From: Aplectana chamaeleonis
Lineage: Eukaryota > Nematoda > Chromadorea > Rhabditida > Cosmocercidae
DNA: 64,000 nucleotides
Assembly: GCA_029168955.1 (NCBI GenBank)
Contig: JAPDOI010000696.1
Span: forward strand, 1 to 64,000
Direction of reading: 5' to 3'
Shown here in pieces: positions 61,542 through 64,000 of the stretch (position 1 is the stretch's first letter; each line of letters begins with the position of its first letter). The notes under the pieces are model-generated. The model saw only the letters and a list, made by a program, of their open reading frames with translations, had not been told where the DNA came from and ran no database searches. The position numbers and the translations under genes were made by a program.

Positions 61542-62189
61542 ATCCCCAGCTCGCCCACTCTGAAAGCACCAACCTAGTCGCCGACGCACAGCAAGATTTT
61601 GGCGGCGTTCAGAGTTCTCGCCGGGCGACGAGATGGCACATGTCAGTGCGTCGCGCAGGCATTGAGGAATGAACGCTGCGCGAATGCTGGGCGGCTACGA
61701 GCAAACGTCTCGTAAACAAAAAATAGCATTTTTTGTGGCAGTACCAACAATCTTTCTTGTGTTCGTTAAAAAACAATAGATCTTAGATAAACTTACTTTG
61801 TTGCTTTCATTGTTAGATTTGGTAGTGTTAATGAGAAACACAAATGAAAAGCAGCAACGAGTTTGCCATCGCGCGACGTCCATCGAATCGCGATGCGTTG
61901 CAAGGCGACGCGATGGACGTCACGCAAAGGCTGATTCATCTCTAATGTATCGCGGCTCTTCATAGAGAACACCCCAGCGATGACGCGCCACGACGTCGCA
62001 TGATCGATACGTACGCTGATTATAACTTGGCGTCACGAATAAACTGCGAACACCACCTTTCACTGCGTAGCACTCCCCATCGTTCCTGGGCATCTCGTGA
62101 CACTCTGGAAGCCTGTAAAGTTCTGCTATTTGTCTTCTGCCCATCTTCAGCACATTACTGATTGCTAAGCAAGCATTTCTTTCATATCA

Positions 62190-62590
62190 AAGTGGAATTT
62201 CGGTCCACAGCTGCAGATAACCGCTGCCGCAACATTCATACGACTCAGGATCGCGCGGGGACACGGGTAATCGTGATGATACCACATCTCAGGCGATTCT
62301 CGGCCCCGAGCCGCACCGAATAAGAATCGGAGCCGCCTGACAGTTCGGCTCGTTCTTCCAATCTCCGGGATACTGCTGTTGCTGTTCGGGCCAACCGGAA
62401 TAGCCCGGACAGCAACAGCAGTGGCCCGGAAAGCAAAAGCAAAGGCTCGGACAGCAACAGATTGGAAAGACGAGCCGAACTGTCAGGCAGCTCGGGGCCG
62501 ATAATCGCCTGAGATTGTTCCGGCGCGATTATTGTTTAGCTGCGCGCTGCAACAGCTAAAGTCCGCAACTGCCGACCGAATGACCGGTGC
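62190..62590. mobile_element. M2-related element with nested hairpins
   Basis: The outer parts resemble M2 (CGGTCCACAGCTGC, mirrored loosely at 62560-62580). Inside are three hairpins: 62287-62310 with 62491-62514, 62334-62363 with 62459-62488, and 62371-62390 with 62404-62423 (core ACTGCTGTTGCTGT). Confidence 0.65.
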
Positions 62591-63345
62591 AATGAGGACA
62601 GTAGCTACCACCGGCTCGGCACTCTCTGCCTCACATGTGTGCATCAACCTTCGGGTTTTTGAAGAGAGGGACCCTTTCAGATGGTACTGAAGACAGCAAA
62701 AGGCAGAGTTCGCTAGATAACATTCCTTCAGGGGAACGATCCACATTGTACAGCCCAAACACACTGACCTTTCCTGGGAGCATGTGAGTCCAGTCAGAAA
62801 TGTGACGGCGTTCCATTTCCTTCGAGAGTGTTCTTCTGTCAAGTGGTCATTTCAAAGTCCCAGGATTTGAAAGCCACCTCAGAGTCGCTCTATGAATGGT
62901 TTATGACCAGAAGTGCCCTTTTAGGTGAGATGAGAGACATTCCGCCTCTAAAAACCGGCTAGACCTCGAAGGATTTGGTTGAGCGGGGCAACGTCATTGT
63001 GCAGCTTTCCAATTTGAGACCTGACATGTTGCTGTGGAACTGAAGTGTCGCACAGTGTAGGATGGCAGCATGCTCGCAAGTGATGGAACTAGATTTTCAG
63101 CTTGCTTTTCCTCCTTCTTGAAGGACTAGTGGAACACTTAAATGATGCCATTATTGAGAGCTGATGTTGTTTTGCAGCGACACGTGTAAAACTTTCACAT
63201 ACTCAACACATCGTCCTCTTCATTTTACAGCTGAACAGAGCCGCTAATACTTGGTTAGAAATGCTTCAACGCCTTGCCAAACATGCATGAAGAATCTCGT
63301 TAGATGGAACGAGTACTTATGTTTGTTGTGGATAACTCTGTTCAC
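62591..63345. other. Intergenic stretch, nothing recognised
   Basis: There are short frames only, and no repeat family from elsewhere in the window was recognised. Confidence 0.35.
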
Positions 63346-63480
63346 CGTGAAGAGAGAAATAATAGAAGAGGAGGGTGGGAAGGAAGAAAATATACGAAAG
63401 AGGAAGAAAAAAAGGAGGGAAAAGGAGAAGATGAAGAAAAGGAGAAGAGAAGGCGGAAAAAAGAACCAAAACAAGAAAAC
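63346..63480 (+). repeat. Polypurine tract of about 130 nt
   Basis: Almost every base on the + strand is A or G (GAGGAGGGTGGGAAGGAAG and similar). The lysine/glutamate-rich frames across it and the pyrimidine-strand frames opposite follow from composition and are not treated as genes. Confidence 0.7.
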
Positions 63481-64000
63481 ACTCGAATCGAGCAGAGGCA
63501 AGACAGAATGGACAAGGTTTTGATGGTGAAGTCAATGCTGCGATCGTTTCCCATATGCATATGCGTTCATGCTTTATTTCAATTCGTGGTTACTAGAGAA
63601 TGCCTCATGCGTCATATATTTAATAGATAAATAAGCTTGCATAGTGGATAACAGGATAAAATCACCGGCATTAGTCGATTCCTCTGGGGATGCGTCCTTC
63701 ATGCGATTCCCGTTCAGAATGATAGGGGCTTCTGCATGTGTAGTGGGCCTATACACTGGATAGCGGGGACCAGCCGATGTTGAAGTCAGTGTTTTTATCC
63801 TCGAAAAATGTCATACCGATTCACAGACCCCGGAGAGATGGAAGGCTTGGTTGACCTTTGGCTGGGATTGATCATTCAACCGTTTGCAGAACGGCGCCTC
63901 TTCTCAGCTTGGCAAAGTTGGCTTTTACATGGACATCCAAGAATTCTAGATACATAGGTTATGGGAATTGGAAGCAGATTCCTAATTGAAGGTCTTCGCT
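63481..64000. other. Right edge of the window, nothing recognised
   Basis: No convincing coding frame or repeat was recognised up to the window end. Confidence 0.35.

Overview
This 64 kb window is nuclear DNA from an animal, most likely a clade V (strongylid-type) nematode. The evidence is two complete pepsin-like aspartic protease genes of the nematode ASP-1/ASP-6 type, nematode-style TTTCAG splice acceptors (one sits 2 bases before a start codon, as at spliced-leader trans-splice sites), many 50-110 bp introns, and RTE, CR1-like and Penelope retroelements with a large load of short inverted-repeat DNA transposons. I see no operon of prokaryotic type, rRNA or CRISPR. The species assignment is inference.

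Genes. Both protease genes lie on the + strand: gene 1 at 10206-26792 and gene 2 at 48948-53482. Each has eight coding exons with identical phases, and exons 2 and 4-8 are identical in length. The joined frames are open from Met to stop (398 and 395 aa). Each has a signal peptide, a propeptide, both catalytic DTG motifs, a flap tyrosine and paired cysteines. Both are predicted secreted or lysosomal gut-type endopeptidases. Gene 2 is compact apart from one 2.9 kb intron. Gene 1 is stretched to 16.6 kb by transposons in introns 2, 3 and 5, yet its exons and splice sites look intact.

Everything else that I recognise is mobile DNA, often nested. 1-5732: a giant foldback element with a CR1-like LINE in its left arm and a tandem tRNA-like pair in its loop. 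5733-10205: small hairpin elements upstream of gene 1. 10559-14298 (intron 2): a second foldback element. 14524-17396 (intron 3): a hAT-like element with a perfect 8-bp target duplication. 18006-26130 (intron 5): a degenerate I/ingi-group LINE carrying a TTAA MITE, then a 3.1 kb element of family Z holding two CR1-like fragments. 26793-48055: a mariner inside a MITE, a 2.8 kb element with 60-bp terminal repeats, a second hAT, a three-layer nest (X/Y/W), a second Z element, and a chain of TTAA elements holding a nearly intact RTE LINE. 49547-52454 (gene 2 intron 3): Penelope and hAT transposase relics. 53606-62600: more TTAA chains, a four-element nest and large hairpins.

Several insertions can be reconstructed from empty sites or uninterrupted reading frames inside the same window, so much of the order of insertion can be read directly. 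I labelled the element families (T1-T4, M1, M2, X, Y, Z, W, P, S, H1-H3, FB) for this report only; they are not database names.
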